A stretch of 64,000 nucleotides of DNA from Blautia sp. XA-2221 (GTDB lineage Bacteria; Bacillota; Clostridia; Lachnospirales; Lachnospiraceae), in the NCBI RefSeq assembly GCF_028767025.1, contig NZ_JAJQXX010000015.1:1-64000 (forward strand), written 5' to 3'. Position numbers and translations under genes: made by a program. Every line of letters starts with the position of its first letter. Position 1 is the first letter of the stretch. The notes below the pieces were generated by a model. That model was not told the origin of the DNA. It saw nothing but the letters and a program-made list of their open reading frames with translations, and did not search any database. Shown piece after piece: positions 11,352-20,441 of this stretch.

Positions 11352-12243
11352 GAGATTTGGAATCTCCTTCTTTATCTTCCAGCCGTTCCAGTTCTTTCAT
11401 TTCTTTTTCGGAAATCTTTACTTTTTTCTTTCTGGGACGGAATTTTAATTCTTCTACCGGATACTCCTGAATCTCTTTTTCATCATTGACTTCAACGATT
11501 ACTTTCACCAGCTGTCTCAGCACATTGACGCTGTGAACGGTTCCCTGAAGACCATCGGGCAATGTTACTGTATCTCCTGTTCCCGGAAGCTTTTTGTTCA
11601 GCTCCTCATAGGTTTCCTGTTCATTCTTCAGACAGCACATCAGTCTTCCGCATACTCCGGAAATCTTTGTCTGATTCAGAGAAAGATTCTGCTCTTTTGC
11701 CATCTTGATAGATACCGGAGCAAACTCCGAAAGATACGTATGACAGCACAGACATCTTCCGCAGATTCCGATTCCTCCAAGGATTTTTGTTTCATCACGG
11801 ACGCCGATCTGACGAAGTTCGATTCTTGTTTTAAAAATAGCCGCAAGATCTTTTACAAGCTGGCGGAAATCAATTCTTCCGTCCGCAGTAAAGTAAAACA
11901 GAACTTTATTGTTATCAAACGTATATTCTGCGTCGATCAGTTTCATTTCCAGACCATGCTCTCTGATTTTCTTCTGGCAGATTTTAAACGCTTCTTTTTC
12001 TTTCTGGCGATTCTGCTGCTCTCTCTCTTCGTCTTCCTGGGTTGCCACACGAAGGACTTCTTTCAGTGGGTGGATCACCTCATCCTCTCCCACTTCCTTT
12101 GGTCCAAGCACTACCCGTCCGTACTCTACGCCTCTTGCAGTTTCAACGATCACATGATCGCCGATTTTCATTTTGTATTCTTTTGGATTAAAATAATATA
12201 TTTTTCCGACATTACGGAATCTGATTCCTACTACTTTTGTCAT
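11341..12243 (-). CDS. ricT: RicT/YaaT PSP1-domain protein
   Basis: This 300-residue protein has the PSP1 C-terminal domain. The cysteine cluster CGRCLCC and the later SGVCGRLMCCLKNE match the iron-sulfur ligands of the RicA-RicF-RicT (Y) complex. In Bacillus that complex binds RNase Y and affects mRNA maturation, sporulation and biofilm entry. The C-terminal 40 residues are a charged Lys/Glu tail. It lies between holB and the YabB-like gene, the same order as in Bacillus (yaaT-yabB; yabA is missing here). Function is taken from the family. Confidence 0.9.
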   Translation of the reverse strand: MTKVVGIRFRNVGKIYYFNPKEYKMKIGDHVIVETARGVEYGRVVLGPKEVGEDEVIHPLKEVLRVATQEDEEREQQNRQKEKEAFKICQKKIREHGLEMKLIDAEYTFDNNKVLFYFTADGRIDFRQLVKDLAAIFKTRIELRQIGVRDETKILGGIGICGRCLCCHTYLSEFAPVSIKMAKEQNLSLNQTKISGVCGRLMCCLKNEQETYEELNKKLPGTGDTVTLPDGLQGTVHSVNVLRQLVKVIVEVNDEKEIQEYPVEELKFRPRKKKVKISEKEMKELERLEDKEGDSKSHGK

Positions 12244-12244
12244 T

Positions 12245-13234
12245 CTATCTCTCCCTGATCGTCAGGAACAACAGCTCCAGCGCAAGCTCAAAGTTTACGT
12301 TGGCACGAAGGCGTACTTTTGTTTTTTCCAGTGCCTCCAGGATTTTTTCCAGATTCTCATAGGAGCGCTGACTGGCCTGTTCCTTGATATAATTAATTTC
12401 CTGCTTAAATACCAGATTATCAATCTCTCTGGTTGCCTTAAACATCAGGACATCCCTGAACCAGAACTGGAAAATATCCAGATAATCATCGATACTTTGT
12501 TTTTCGCCGGACAAAAGTTTAATTTCATCCGCAAGCTCATAAACCTCCATGGAATTTGCATTTTTCAGGATTTTCAGAGCATTTTGTGTAATATTAGAAA
12601 ATTCTTCCGAGGTCGCTGCTTCTTTTGCTTTTCCTATACTTCCCTGAGCAAAACTTGCATCAATCTCAGCCTGATAGTCCGGTACATGAAGGCGTTCCAT
12701 CAAATATTTTTTTACAAGGCTGTCATCCACAACTTTCAGATCCAGTCGGACACAACGGGACTGAATGGTCGGCAGCATTGCGTCTGCATTGCTTGTAAGC
12801 AGCATGATCACCGCATATTCTGGCGGCTCTTCAATCGTCTTTAGAAGAGCGTTCTGGGCCTGTACTGTCATAAGCTCCGCATCCGGAATAATATAAATTT
12901 TATGAGGACTACAGTATGGTTTCACCGCTACGTCATAAATTACCTGTTCCCTGATCTCATCAATACTGATCGTTCCCGGTTTTTCATGATTTACCATGAT
13001 GATATCGGGATGATTCTTGCCTATAGCCTTTTTGCATGAATCGCATTTCTGGCAGGGTTCTGTTCCGCCCTCCTCGCACTGAAGCGTCATCGCATAAGTC
13101 GTTGCAAGAAGTTTTTTTCCTGATCCGGGTCTTCCGGTAAAAATATAAGAATGGGAAACTTTCCCTGTTTTCATTGCATTCTTTAAATGCCTGATAATTT
13201 CTTCATGTCCAATAATATTGTTAAAACCAGCCAT
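12245..13234 (-). CDS. holB: DNA polymerase III delta' subunit
   Basis: This 329-residue clamp-loader AAA+ protein starts with FNNIIGHEEIIRHL. It has the Walker A loop GRPGSGKK and a zinc-binding module CEEGG..CQKCDSCKKAIGK, and it carries the sensor arginine in IQSRC. Delta' is the stator of the clamp loader that places the DnaN ring on primed DNA. Its stop is 1 bp before the ricT start. An extended -10 promoter lies just upstream in addition to the operon promoter. Confidence 0.93.
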   Translation of the reverse strand: MAGFNNIIGHEEIIRHLKNAMKTGKVSHSYIFTGRPGSGKKLLATTYAMTLQCEEGGTEPCQKCDSCKKAIGKNHPDIIMVNHEKPGTISIDEIREQVIYDVAVKPYCSPHKIYIIPDAELMTVQAQNALLKTIEEPPEYAVIMLLTSNADAMLPTIQSRCVRLDLKVVDDSLVKKYLMERLHVPDYQAEIDASFAQGSIGKAKEAATSEEFSNITQNALKILKNANSMEVYELADEIKLLSGEKQSIDDYLDIFQFWFRDVLMFKATREIDNLVFKQEINYIKEQASQRSYENLEKILEALEKTKVRLRANVNFELALELLFLTIRER

Positions 13235-13275
13235 TCAGAATCACCTCACTTTTCGTCTTTATCCTGATGAATCAC

Positions 13276-13284
13276 ATTATATCA
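13276..13284 (-). promoter_or_regulatory. Internal extended -10 promoter before holB
   Basis: Minus-strand TGATATAAT (TGnTATAAT) lies 42 bp upstream of the holB start, in the 81-bp gap after the guanylate-kinase-like gene. The -35 is poor. It is likely a secondary start for holB-ricT-yabB-rsmI. Confidence 0.45.
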
Positions 13285-13315
13285 TATTTTGTCTGTTAAT
13301 AAAAAGTGTTTTTGC

Positions 13316-13903
13316 TTATGTCATAGATTTTATATATTTTATAATATTTCCGACACAATTATCCAGATCATCATTTTCGAACCGAAGGCGGATGCCTGCT
13401 GCAAGAATATTTTCCTCCGAAAAATCCTCCTGATCTGCCAGAAATCTGCGGCACAGCTCTGCATATCTGGGATTTTCCTGCTGTCTTTCCCTGAGAAGCG
13501 CTCTCTGCAGTCGCTCTCCGTCTTCCACCTGGATATATATGGGGCAAACTGTTTCTTCCCCGTAATATTCTTTCATTTTTTCATAGGATTCCAGCGTCCC
13601 GATTCCCAGATAGTCTGCACCCTGTGGATTGATCTGTCCGTCATCCGCAGTAAAATACGTCCAGACTCCGTGTACCGTATTGTAAGCTCTTGATTCGATC
13701 AGCCTGTTGTTTTTTCTAAATTCCTCCAGTTTATTTTCATCTGTAAAATAATATTCTCTGCCGTTTTCTTCTCCTGCCCGTATGGGACGGGTGGTATAAA
13801 GCACCAGTCTTTTCAGACCAAGGCTCTCCTCTTTGGAAAGAATGGAGTAAATCCTGTCCTTGCCGGAAGCGCTCTTTCCCATAATATAAAAAATCTTTCC
13901 CAT
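13316..13903 (-). CDS. Guanylate-kinase-like nucleoside monophosphate kinase
   Basis: This 195-residue P-loop protein of guanylate-kinase type has a Walker A GKSASGKD, then TTRPIRAGEENGREYYF, which matches the GMP-binding TTR-x-R-x-GE-x-G-x-x-Y/F-x-F signature. The residue after the P-loop lysine is Asp instead of the usual Ser/Thr/Gly. Family members phosphorylate GMP to GDP. The ATG overlaps the decarboxylase stop (TAATG), so translation is coupled. In Bacillus the gene at this position is tmk (thymidylate kinase), so the cell may have swapped kinases here. A standard Gmk elsewhere in the genome is likely but not visible. Confidence 0.75.
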   Translation of the reverse strand: MGKIFYIMGKSASGKDRIYSILSKEESLGLKRLVLYTTRPIRAGEENGREYYFTDENKLEEFRKNNRLIESRAYNTVHGVWTYFTADDGQINPQGADYLGIGTLESYEKMKEYYGEETVCPIYIQVEDGERLQRALLRERQQENPRYAELCRRFLADQEDFSEENILAAGIRLRFENDDLDNCVGNIIKYIKSMT

Positions 13904-15384
13904 TATTCCTGTGTTTTAACCTTTCCCTCAGATTTTTTTTGAGATCTCTCTCTTGTATCTCTGGCAAGAACAAGAATCGTATGATCCGACATATCGCTGA
14001 GTCCCTGAAGTTCCAGCCCCTGTTCCAGATATCTTTTCATATTTTTTATGAGAAGTCCGGTAATCTGCTCTCCGGGAACAACAAGAGGGATTCCCGGAGG
14101 ATACAAATATGCAAACTCCACAGATATTTTTCCAATGCTTTCCTCCAGAGTACATCTTTCGCTTAAAGCATCCATAGCGCATGAAATTCTCATAAGAGAA
14201 TTCAGTTCCGCACATCTGCACTTTTCTTTTTTAACATCTTCCTTACTGTATTCTAACGATTCCCGCCTGTCAATTTCTTCAACTGCTCTGCACAGTCTGT
14301 CAAATCCTTCTTCTGTATCGCCAACAGAAGTCAGGGCGATCACATAATTTTCTGCTTCCATTTCTATTTCCAAATGGAATTCCTGGCGCAGAATTTCTGC
14401 AAGCTGTCTTCCGTTCATGGTACTGTGGACTGTAGAAAGGATGATTTTGGATCTGTCTGCATCAAATACATTCATAGACGCATCTCCAGGCTCCACAAGC
14501 CTGATACAGGAACCTTTCCGGAGCCTCTGCCTGGCTCTTTCCAGATTCTTCGTATATTCTGCAAACATCCTGTGTCCGTCCTGCTCCATTTTATATATAC
14601 AGGCATCCATAGATGCCATAAGAACATACGAAGGGCTGCTGGTCTGATACATTCCAAGAAATCTTACCAGAAGATCTCTGTCCACCCTGTCGCTGCACCT
14701 GTGAAGAAGCGCAGTCTGAGTCATTGAAGGCAAAGTCTTATGAAGGCTGTGGATTACAATATCCGCCCCAAGCTCTGCTGCCGACACAGGAAAATAATCA
14801 GAAAAGTAAAAATGCGCTCCATGGGCTTCATCTACGATCAGAGGAATGTTATGGCTGTGAGTAATCTCTGCAATTTTTTTTATATCAGATACAATTCCAT
14901 CATAAGTAGGCGAAGTCAGAAGAACTGCTTCAATATCCGGATTTTCATCAAGGCATCTTTCCACACGCAGCGGAGAAATTCCTCCGTTTATCCCCAATTC
15001 TGTGTCCTCATGTGGATAAATATAGGAAACCTTCAGATCACGAAGATAAGCTGCATGATAAACAGCTTTGTGACAGTTCCTTGCCAGCAGGATATGACCG
15101 CTTTTTTTTACAGCAGCAGACACTGCCGCCAGAATTGCTCCGGTACTTCCGTTAATACAGAAAAAGCTCTCCTGTACCTGATAAAGCCGGGCGGCGTTTT
15201 CCTGTGCTTCTTTTAAAATTGTTTCCGGATGATGAAGATTATCAAATCCGTTGATTTCCGTAATATCCTGTTGCACAGGAAAATCCCCTGCCACAGACAG
15301 GGGATTTCTCTTATGTCCCGGCATGTGGAAGGGATAGAAATCTGATTTTCCATACGCTTCCAGTTTTTTATATAATCTGTCCAT
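13903..15384 (-). CDS. Orn/Lys/Arg decarboxylase-family PLP enzyme (YaaO-like)
   Basis: This is a 493-residue fold-type I PLP enzyme. The PLP lysine is in HSLHKTLPSMTQTA, preceded by VDEAHGAHF where the Asp contacts the cofactor nitrogen. The N-terminal FHMPGHKRN is the signature of this decarboxylase family. Substrates in the family are lysine, ornithine or arginine, feeding polyamine synthesis; which one applies here cannot be decided. It is shorter than enterobacterial inducible decarboxylases because it lacks the N-terminal wing domain, as in YaaO/SpeA of Bacillus. It heads the operon that ends at rsmI. Confidence 0.85.
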   Translation of the reverse strand: MDRLYKKLEAYGKSDFYPFHMPGHKRNPLSVAGDFPVQQDITEINGFDNLHHPETILKEAQENAARLYQVQESFFCINGSTGAILAAVSAAVKKSGHILLARNCHKAVYHAAYLRDLKVSYIYPHEDTELGINGGISPLRVERCLDENPDIEAVLLTSPTYDGIVSDIKKIAEITHSHNIPLIVDEAHGAHFYFSDYFPVSAAELGADIVIHSLHKTLPSMTQTALLHRCSDRVDRDLLVRFLGMYQTSSPSYVLMASMDACIYKMEQDGHRMFAEYTKNLERARQRLRKGSCIRLVEPGDASMNVFDADRSKIILSTVHSTMNGRQLAEILRQEFHLEIEMEAENYVIALTSVGDTEEGFDRLCRAVEEIDRRESLEYSKEDVKKEKCRCAELNSLMRISCAMDALSERCTLEESIGKISVEFAYLYPPGIPLVVPGEQITGLLIKNMKRYLEQGLELQGLSDMSDHTILVLARDTRERSQKKSEGKVKTQE

Positions 15385-15432
15385 TTATCTCCCTTTCCTT
15401 ACAGCAGATTCAGTAAAGTAATAAGTGTTCCC

Positions 15433-15461
15433 ATTATACTCTACCTTCAGACAGATGTCAT
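15433..15461 (-). promoter_or_regulatory. Promoter of the decarboxylase-to-rsmI operon
   Basis: Minus-strand -35 ATGACA (15456-15461), a 17-bp spacer and -10 TATAAT (15433-15438), about 49 bp upstream of the YaaO-like start. Confidence 0.75.
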
Positions 15462-15497
15462 CATGCCAGTTCTTTCTTTATAATTTTTATGAAATAT

Positions 15498-16229
15498 TTA
15501 TAATTTAATCTTGCTCATTGCTGCTTTATCGCATACAACTGTCACATCATTGTGAAGCTGAAGAATGGAAGCAGGAACCTCTGGTGTGATCGGGCCTGTA
15601 AATGCTTTTGCAATAATGTCTGCTTTGCCTTCACCTGACGCCACAAGAAGGATTTTCTTTGCACGCATAATAGTTCCGATTCCCATGGTGTAAGCCTGAC
15701 GTGGAACGTCCTCTTCCTTCTCAAAGAATCTCTTGTTTGCCTCGATCGTGCTCTCTGTCAGATCCACGCACTGGGTATTCTTGCAGAATTCTTTTGCAGG
15801 CTCGTTAAAACCAATATGTCCGTTATGTCCGATGCCAAGAAGCTGAAGGTCAACACCGCCTGTAGCTTCTACAACAGCGTCATACTCGCGGCATGCTTTT
15901 TCGCTGTCCGGCTCCAGTCCGTTAGGCACAAAAGTTCTGCTCTTGTCAATATTCACATGATCGAACAGATGAGTATTCATAAAGTAACGGTAGCTCTGGT
16001 CATTATCTCCGGAAAGTCCTCTGTACTCGTCAAGGTTTACACTTGTAACCTGTGAGAAATCCAGATCTCCTTTTTTGTACCATTCTACAAGCTGAGCATA
16101 AGTTCCTTCCGGTGAAGATCCTGTAGCCAGTCCAAGAACGCAGTCCGGCTTCATAATGATCTGTGCAGAAATAATGTTTGCTGCGATGCGGCTCATTGCC
16201 TTGTAGTCTTCTCCACAATAAAATTTCAT
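15498..16229 (-). CDS. nagB: Glucosamine-6-phosphate deaminase
   Basis: This 243-residue enzyme converts glucosamine-6-phosphate to fructose-6-phosphate and ammonia. LGLATGSSPEGTY (32-44) binds the phosphate, NLDEYRGL carries the catalytic Asp at 67, and GIGHNGHIGFNEP carries the catalytic His and partners. The length matches the shorter Gram-positive NagB type without the allosteric tail. It is the last gene of the solute-binding-protein/opp/fucosidase operon, 53 bp after the transglutaminase-like gene. No nagA is present nearby, so its substrate must come from another deacetylase or already be an unacetylated amino sugar. Confidence 0.96.
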   Translation of the reverse strand: MKFYCGEDYKAMSRIAANIISAQIIMKPDCVLGLATGSSPEGTYAQLVEWYKKGDLDFSQVTSVNLDEYRGLSGDNDQSYRYFMNTHLFDHVNIDKSRTFVPNGLEPDSEKACREYDAVVEATGGVDLQLLGIGHNGHIGFNEPAKEFCKNTQCVDLTESTIEANKRFFEKEEDVPRQAYTMGIGTIMRAKKILLVASGEGKADIIAKAFTGPITPEVPASILQLHNDVTVVCDKAAMSKIKL

Positions 16230-16282
16230 TTCAAAGGTCCCCCTTTTTTAGGATAAAATGATTGATATGTTCAGGACAGCTT

Positions 16283-18778
16283 CTACATCAGTCTGAGAAG
16301 CATATCCCCTGTACCTACATTATAACCGCTTGTGGCAAAAATTCCATTCATTTTTCCGGAAGTTACAATAATAAGCGGAAGTTTTTCATGATCCACATAC
16401 ATTCTTCTTCCAAGAAGCTCAATATGGTCTGCAAAACAGTCATAATAAACCTGGATTTCAGGGAACATGGCAAGCGCCTTTTTCACGGTCAGATCCTGAA
16501 GCGCTGATTCACTCTGCACTACAAACATAATACCGGAGCAGATTTTTTTGAAAGCTTCCGGCTGTTCCATCATTTCATTCAGAATATGCTCTGTAGGCTC
16601 TCTGCTCTCTTCCAGGAACATAAGAATATGTTTGCCTTCCGCAGTAAGTTCAGATGCCCTTACTTTTTCTGTGCCGGCTTCATCCTTGCGCAGCTCAAAT
16701 TCAGGAAGCTCAATATTTTCGAGCATATCTTCCAGATCTGCCTGTCTGAGAACAAGAGAAATCTCTTTCTTCTCTCCTGCTGCCATTGAAAAATAATATA
16801 CATAAGCAAACATATTTCCGTTTGGCAGACGATTGGATGTAATGATCCTGTACTCTCCCGGTTCCAGATCTGCATTCAGAAGATCATCCTTCCATGTAAG
16901 ACCTCCCAGACGCAGGGAAACATATTTTCCGTTTTCCAGTTTTGCCATTGTCCAGTTCTGGAAGTATTTCCATACAGTTCCATCCCCTGATTTCAGCGCA
17001 AGGCTACAGCTTTTTTCTGCCTCCGGGAGAACCGGAATAAATTTCCCGTCTTTCCTGTATTCCATGGAACGATCTTCCGGATTCAGTCTTGCCGGAATAC
17101 CCAGTGTCCTTGCAATTGCAACAAAAAGAATTTTCTTTGAGAGAGTGCTTCCCACTCCCATTTTCAGACAGCCGGAAGGTGTGGTGATCACACTTGCTCT
17201 TTCCTGTTCCGGAAGAGAAATGATCTTTTTGTCAACAGCTGTCCAGATTGTTGCAGGATTTTCACGGAAACCATGTTTTTCTTCATCAGAAAACGCTGCT
17301 TCCACATCAGCTCTGTATTTCATCAGAACTTCATCATCTACTCTCGGATTCAGAACATAATTCACAAAAACAGAATGTTCCAGATTTTCCTCATACGGCG
17401 CTGCCCAGGTAAGATGCTCTTCCAGAACCTCTGCCACACAGTCCGTTCTGTCTTTTTCTGTGAGAGCTTCAAGAAGCTCTGCTCTCAGGGTACTTTCCTC
17501 GCAGTCTGACTCAGACACATTCTGAAGGAATTTTTCACATTCAGGATTTGTCCAGTTTTCTGTCTTTGCTATTCTTTTTGCAGACGCTTTTTCCAGACGG
17601 ATATTTCCCTCCGCCGTCTGTTCCGGTGTAGGCATATCTGTATTTACCGGAGTGTCCACCGGAGCGATCATATCAATTTCTTTCCAGATATTTTCCTGTC
17701 TGGAATTTTCTCCCAGAGTAACTTTGATTTCTTTCTGTTCTCTTGTATCAGCAAATACACATTCACAGAACTGGCCACAGGAAACCTGTACCGCCAGACT
17801 TCCCAGACCGGTTGTAAACCTGCATTTTCCGGCTTTATCAGTAACTCCTTCTGCAACAGGAGATAATTCCGCATAGTTCAGTACCTGGAAGGATACCTCT
17901 GCACCCTGAACCGGCTCTCCATCTCTATCACATACTTCCACTGTAAATTCTGTTACTTCTGCATACCGTGAAAGCTCATTGAACATTGTTACCATTCCGT
18001 CTTTTCCAATGGTTTCCTCATCAGCGGAGGCTGAATCAAACCAGCGTGAATGAACCATCATTGCTCTTGAAGAAGCATTGGTAAACCATCCCTTATTCAG
18101 AATCGGAAGAGGCTCACAGGCTCCAAGAAAATACCATGTTCCATCGTTCCAGATTTCTACCCAGGCGTGATTGTCATCACAGTGAGACCACTTTGGCGCA
18201 TATACCTGGCGAGCCGGAATGCCCACGCTGCGCATGGCATTTACTGTAAATACAGATTCCTCGCCACAGCGTCCGTTTCCTCTTCTGTAAACAGTAAGAG
18301 CAGAAAGAGTTCTGTCGTCTGTGCAGTGATAAGTAGCTTCCTGCGCGCACCAGTAATTTACCTCAATGGCAAAATCTTTTCTGCTGCATCCATCCATAAG
18401 AGAAAGCTTTTTATTCTCTTCCATAAAGCTTCTGATCTCATTATGGAATAATTCTCTGCAGGGCGCGATCTCTTCTTCATTTACTCTGTGATACAGAACA
18501 TAATTCAGGAAAATATCTTCCGGAAGAGCTCTGACACCCTCAGCTTCTTTCCACAGTCTTACACTGTTTTCTGCATAATCAAGAAATACCTTAAAAGAAT
18601 AATTGCCCATATCGCTGCAGGGCATTGTCATATAAAGATATTTCAAAGCAAGAGCCGTTTCCGGCTCCTGCTTCTCTATTTGTTTATCTGTTTCCTCAAA
18701 CACACCAGGAAACTGCTCTTTTATTTTTTTATAACCTTCCAGAATTCTCTCCCGGTTTTCTTTCAGAAATTCACTCAT
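16283..18778 (-). CDS. Cytoplasmic transglutaminase-superfamily protein with duplicated core
   Basis: This 831-residue protein has no signal peptide. Residues ~140-225 form a transglutaminase/PNGase-type core: Cys171 in NGRCGEES, GIPARQVYAPKWSHCDDNHAW with His204, then DGTWYFLGACEP. The position normally holding the catalytic Asp is Gly219; Glu222 is close by. A beta-sandwich segment (~270-350) follows. A second core (~530-600, GVGSTLSKKILFVAIARTLGIPARL) lacks the cysteine and is probably inactive. The C-terminus looks thioredoxin-like. The superfamily includes thiol proteases, amidases and peptide:N-glycanases. Its position between cutC and nagB, behind a fucosidase and peptide importer, suggests work on imported glycopeptides; this is inference. 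Confidence 0.7.
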   Translation of the reverse strand: MSEFLKENRERILEGYKKIKEQFPGVFEETDKQIEKQEPETALALKYLYMTMPCSDMGNYSFKVFLDYAENSVRLWKEAEGVRALPEDIFLNYVLYHRVNEEEIAPCRELFHNEIRSFMEENKKLSLMDGCSRKDFAIEVNYWCAQEATYHCTDDRTLSALTVYRRGNGRCGEESVFTVNAMRSVGIPARQVYAPKWSHCDDNHAWVEIWNDGTWYFLGACEPLPILNKGWFTNASSRAMMVHSRWFDSASADEETIGKDGMVTMFNELSRYAEVTEFTVEVCDRDGEPVQGAEVSFQVLNYAELSPVAEGVTDKAGKCRFTTGLGSLAVQVSCGQFCECVFADTREQKEIKVTLGENSRQENIWKEIDMIAPVDTPVNTDMPTPEQTAEGNIRLEKASAKRIAKTENWTNPECEKFLQNVSESDCEESTLRAELLEALTEKDRTDCVAEVLEEHLTWAAPYEENLEHSVFVNYVLNPRVDDEVLMKYRADVEAAFSDEEKHGFRENPATIWTAVDKKIISLPEQERASVITTPSGCLKMGVGSTLSKKILFVAIARTLGIPARLNPEDRSMEYRKDGKFIPVLPEAEKSCSLALKSGDGTVWKYFQNWTMAKLENGKYVSLRLGGLTWKDDLLNADLEPGEYRIITSNRLPNGNMFAYVYYFSMAAGEKKEISLVLRQADLEDMLENIELPEFELRKDEAGTEKVRASELTAEGKHILMFLEESREPTEHILNEMMEQPEAFKKICSGIMFVVQSESALQDLTVKKALAMFPEIQVYYDCFADHIELLGRRMYVDHEKLPLIIVTSGKMNGIFATSGYNVGTGDMLLRLM

Positions 18779-18823
18779 ATTGTCCCTTTCCTGTCCGGTA
18801 TCTCACAGACATACAGGTATATT

Positions 18824-19582
18824 TCAATTTCTGCCGCAGAATCCGTCAAGCACCTGTCTGGCTCTGCGTACAGCCTCTTCATCAGTTCTCCAGATTTCAT
18901 ACTCGCTGAGAGACGGAAGTCCCATATTAACTCCCTGTCTGCGATATTCCATTTCACTGTCCAAAGTAACTTTTCCGGACATATGGAATGCTGTTGCTCC
19001 TGTTTTCGGATAAAGCTCCCTGATCACATCCGCATTCACGCCGCTTCCAACCTGAATGGTGATCCTTCCGGCGCTTTTCTCTACCAGTCCCTTGAGAAGA
19101 TCCGCTCCGGCAGTACAGATATTTTTCTGTCCTGATGTAAGAATTGTATCAATTCCAAGAGAAATTGCCTGCTCCATTGTTTCGTATGGATCAGCGCACA
19201 CATCAAAGGCTCTGTGAAGAGTTACAGACATTCCCTCTGCATCCTCCATCAGAAGCTTCATCTGTTCCATATTCAGAGTTCCGTCAGGATTCAGGATACC
19301 AACAACAACTCCCTCTGCGCCAAGTCTGCGAAATTCTTTCACCGCCTCACGGATCAGAACAAATTCTTCATCTGTGTAGCAGAAATCACCAAATCTCGGA
19401 CGGATCAGAGCATGGATCCTGATATCTGTATGCTTCCGGATTTCCTGAAACAGCCACGGATTTGGAGTTGTTCCTCCGATGACCAGACTGCCGCACAGTT
19501 CCAGCCGGTCTGCGCCGCCTTTTGCTGCTGCCAGCGCAGACTCCACTGAATCTACACATGCTTCTAAAATAAAATCAGTCAT
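18824..19582 (-). CDS. cutC: CutC family protein
   Basis: This 252-residue TIM-barrel protein has the family pattern LEACVDSVESALAA-GGADRLELC near the N-terminus, then VTLHRAFDV and ILTSGQ. CutC was named for copper tolerance in E. coli, but its biochemical role is not settled. Here it sits inside a glycan operon, 61 bp after the DeoR regulator and 45 bp before the transglutaminase-like gene. That context argues for a role with sugars or glycoconjugates more than copper. The name rests on sequence family, not demonstrated copper handling. Confidence 0.88.
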   Translation of the reverse strand: MTDFILEACVDSVESALAAAKGGADRLELCGSLVIGGTTPNPWLFQEIRKHTDIRIHALIRPRFGDFCYTDEEFVLIREAVKEFRRLGAEGVVVGILNPDGTLNMEQMKLLMEDAEGMSVTLHRAFDVCADPYETMEQAISLGIDTILTSGQKNICTAGADLLKGLVEKSAGRITIQVGSGVNADVIRELYPKTGATAFHMSGKVTLDSEMEYRRQGVNMGLPSLSEYEIWRTDEEAVRRARQVLDGFCGRN

Positions 19583-19643
19583 ATATCCTCCTTATTGCCC
19601 GTTTTTGCAGGCATCCAGATAAAGATTCTTTATTTTGCGGCAT

Positions 19644-20405
19644 TTATACCAGTCTGACCCCGGATGCCTCCAGGGTCCTCACGATCGTACTGTCCGGATA
19701 CTCGTCTGTTACGATTCCGTTTATGTCGTCAAAATGCGCAAATTTATATGAATCATTAAAATAAAATTTTTCTTTTTCCATTACAACGTATTTATGTCTG
19801 CTACTGCTGATCACAGCTTTTTTGGTCAATCCGTCCTCCACTCCCAGAGTAGTGACAGTACAGTCAACCATATCCACTCCGCAGCTTCCCAGAAAGGCTC
19901 TGTCAAAGCTGTATTGCTTCAGCACCTCTATAGTTGCCGCTCCCATAAAACCGTTTACGCCCTGATACATGGTTCCCCCTGTACCGATTACAGTAATCAT
20001 GGGATTCTGCACGAGGATCTGCAGAATATCAATCATATTGCTTACTACAACAACCTTTATCCTGGAGGCAGCAAGAAGTTTGGCAAGCTCAATATTTGTT
20101 GTGGAAATATCCAGAAAAACGGTTTCATTGCTTTTGATAAGTCCAAAAGCCTTTTCTGCTATGATCTTCTTTTTATCCAGATGATAGTTTCGTCTGTCAA
20201 TAACATCTCTCTGGAGGGGATAGTCCTGAGACATGATCGCCCCTCCATAAGTTCTTTTCAGTTTTCCGGAATTTTCCAGGGTCTTCAGGTCTTTGCGGAT
20301 ACAGTCCTCTGACACATGAAATTTTTCACTGAGGGACTTTACCTTTACCTTACCCTTTTCCTGAAGACACTGTATAATAGCAGCCTGTCTTTCTTCTGTA
20401 AACAT
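19644..20405 (-). CDS. DeoR/GlpR family transcriptional regulator
   Basis: This 253-residue repressor-type regulator has an N-terminal DeoR helix-turn-helix: VKVKSLSEKFHVSEDCIRKDL and GKLKRTYGGAI. The C-terminal sugar-phosphate sensing domain has VFLDISTT, VVSNM and TVIGTGG. DeoR proteins usually bind a phosphorylated sugar intermediate. It lies inside the operon, 36 bp after the fucosidase, so it probably controls its own transcript from the promoter at 27580. The effector may be a fucose- or amino-sugar-derived phosphate; this cannot be read from sequence. Confidence 0.88.
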   Translation of the reverse strand: MFTEERQAAIIQCLQEKGKVKVKSLSEKFHVSEDCIRKDLKTLENSGKLKRTYGGAIMSQDYPLQRDVIDRRNYHLDKKKIIAEKAFGLIKSNETVFLDISTTNIELAKLLAASRIKVVVVSNMIDILQILVQNPMITVIGTGGTMYQGVNGFMGAATIEVLKQYSFDRAFLGSCGVDMVDCTVTTLGVEDGLTKKAVISSSRHKYVVMEKEKFYFNDSYKFAHFDDINGIVTDEYPDSTIVRTLEASGVRLV

Positions 20406-20441
20406 GAAATACCTCCTTTCCGTTAAGAGGTTTTTATGCCA

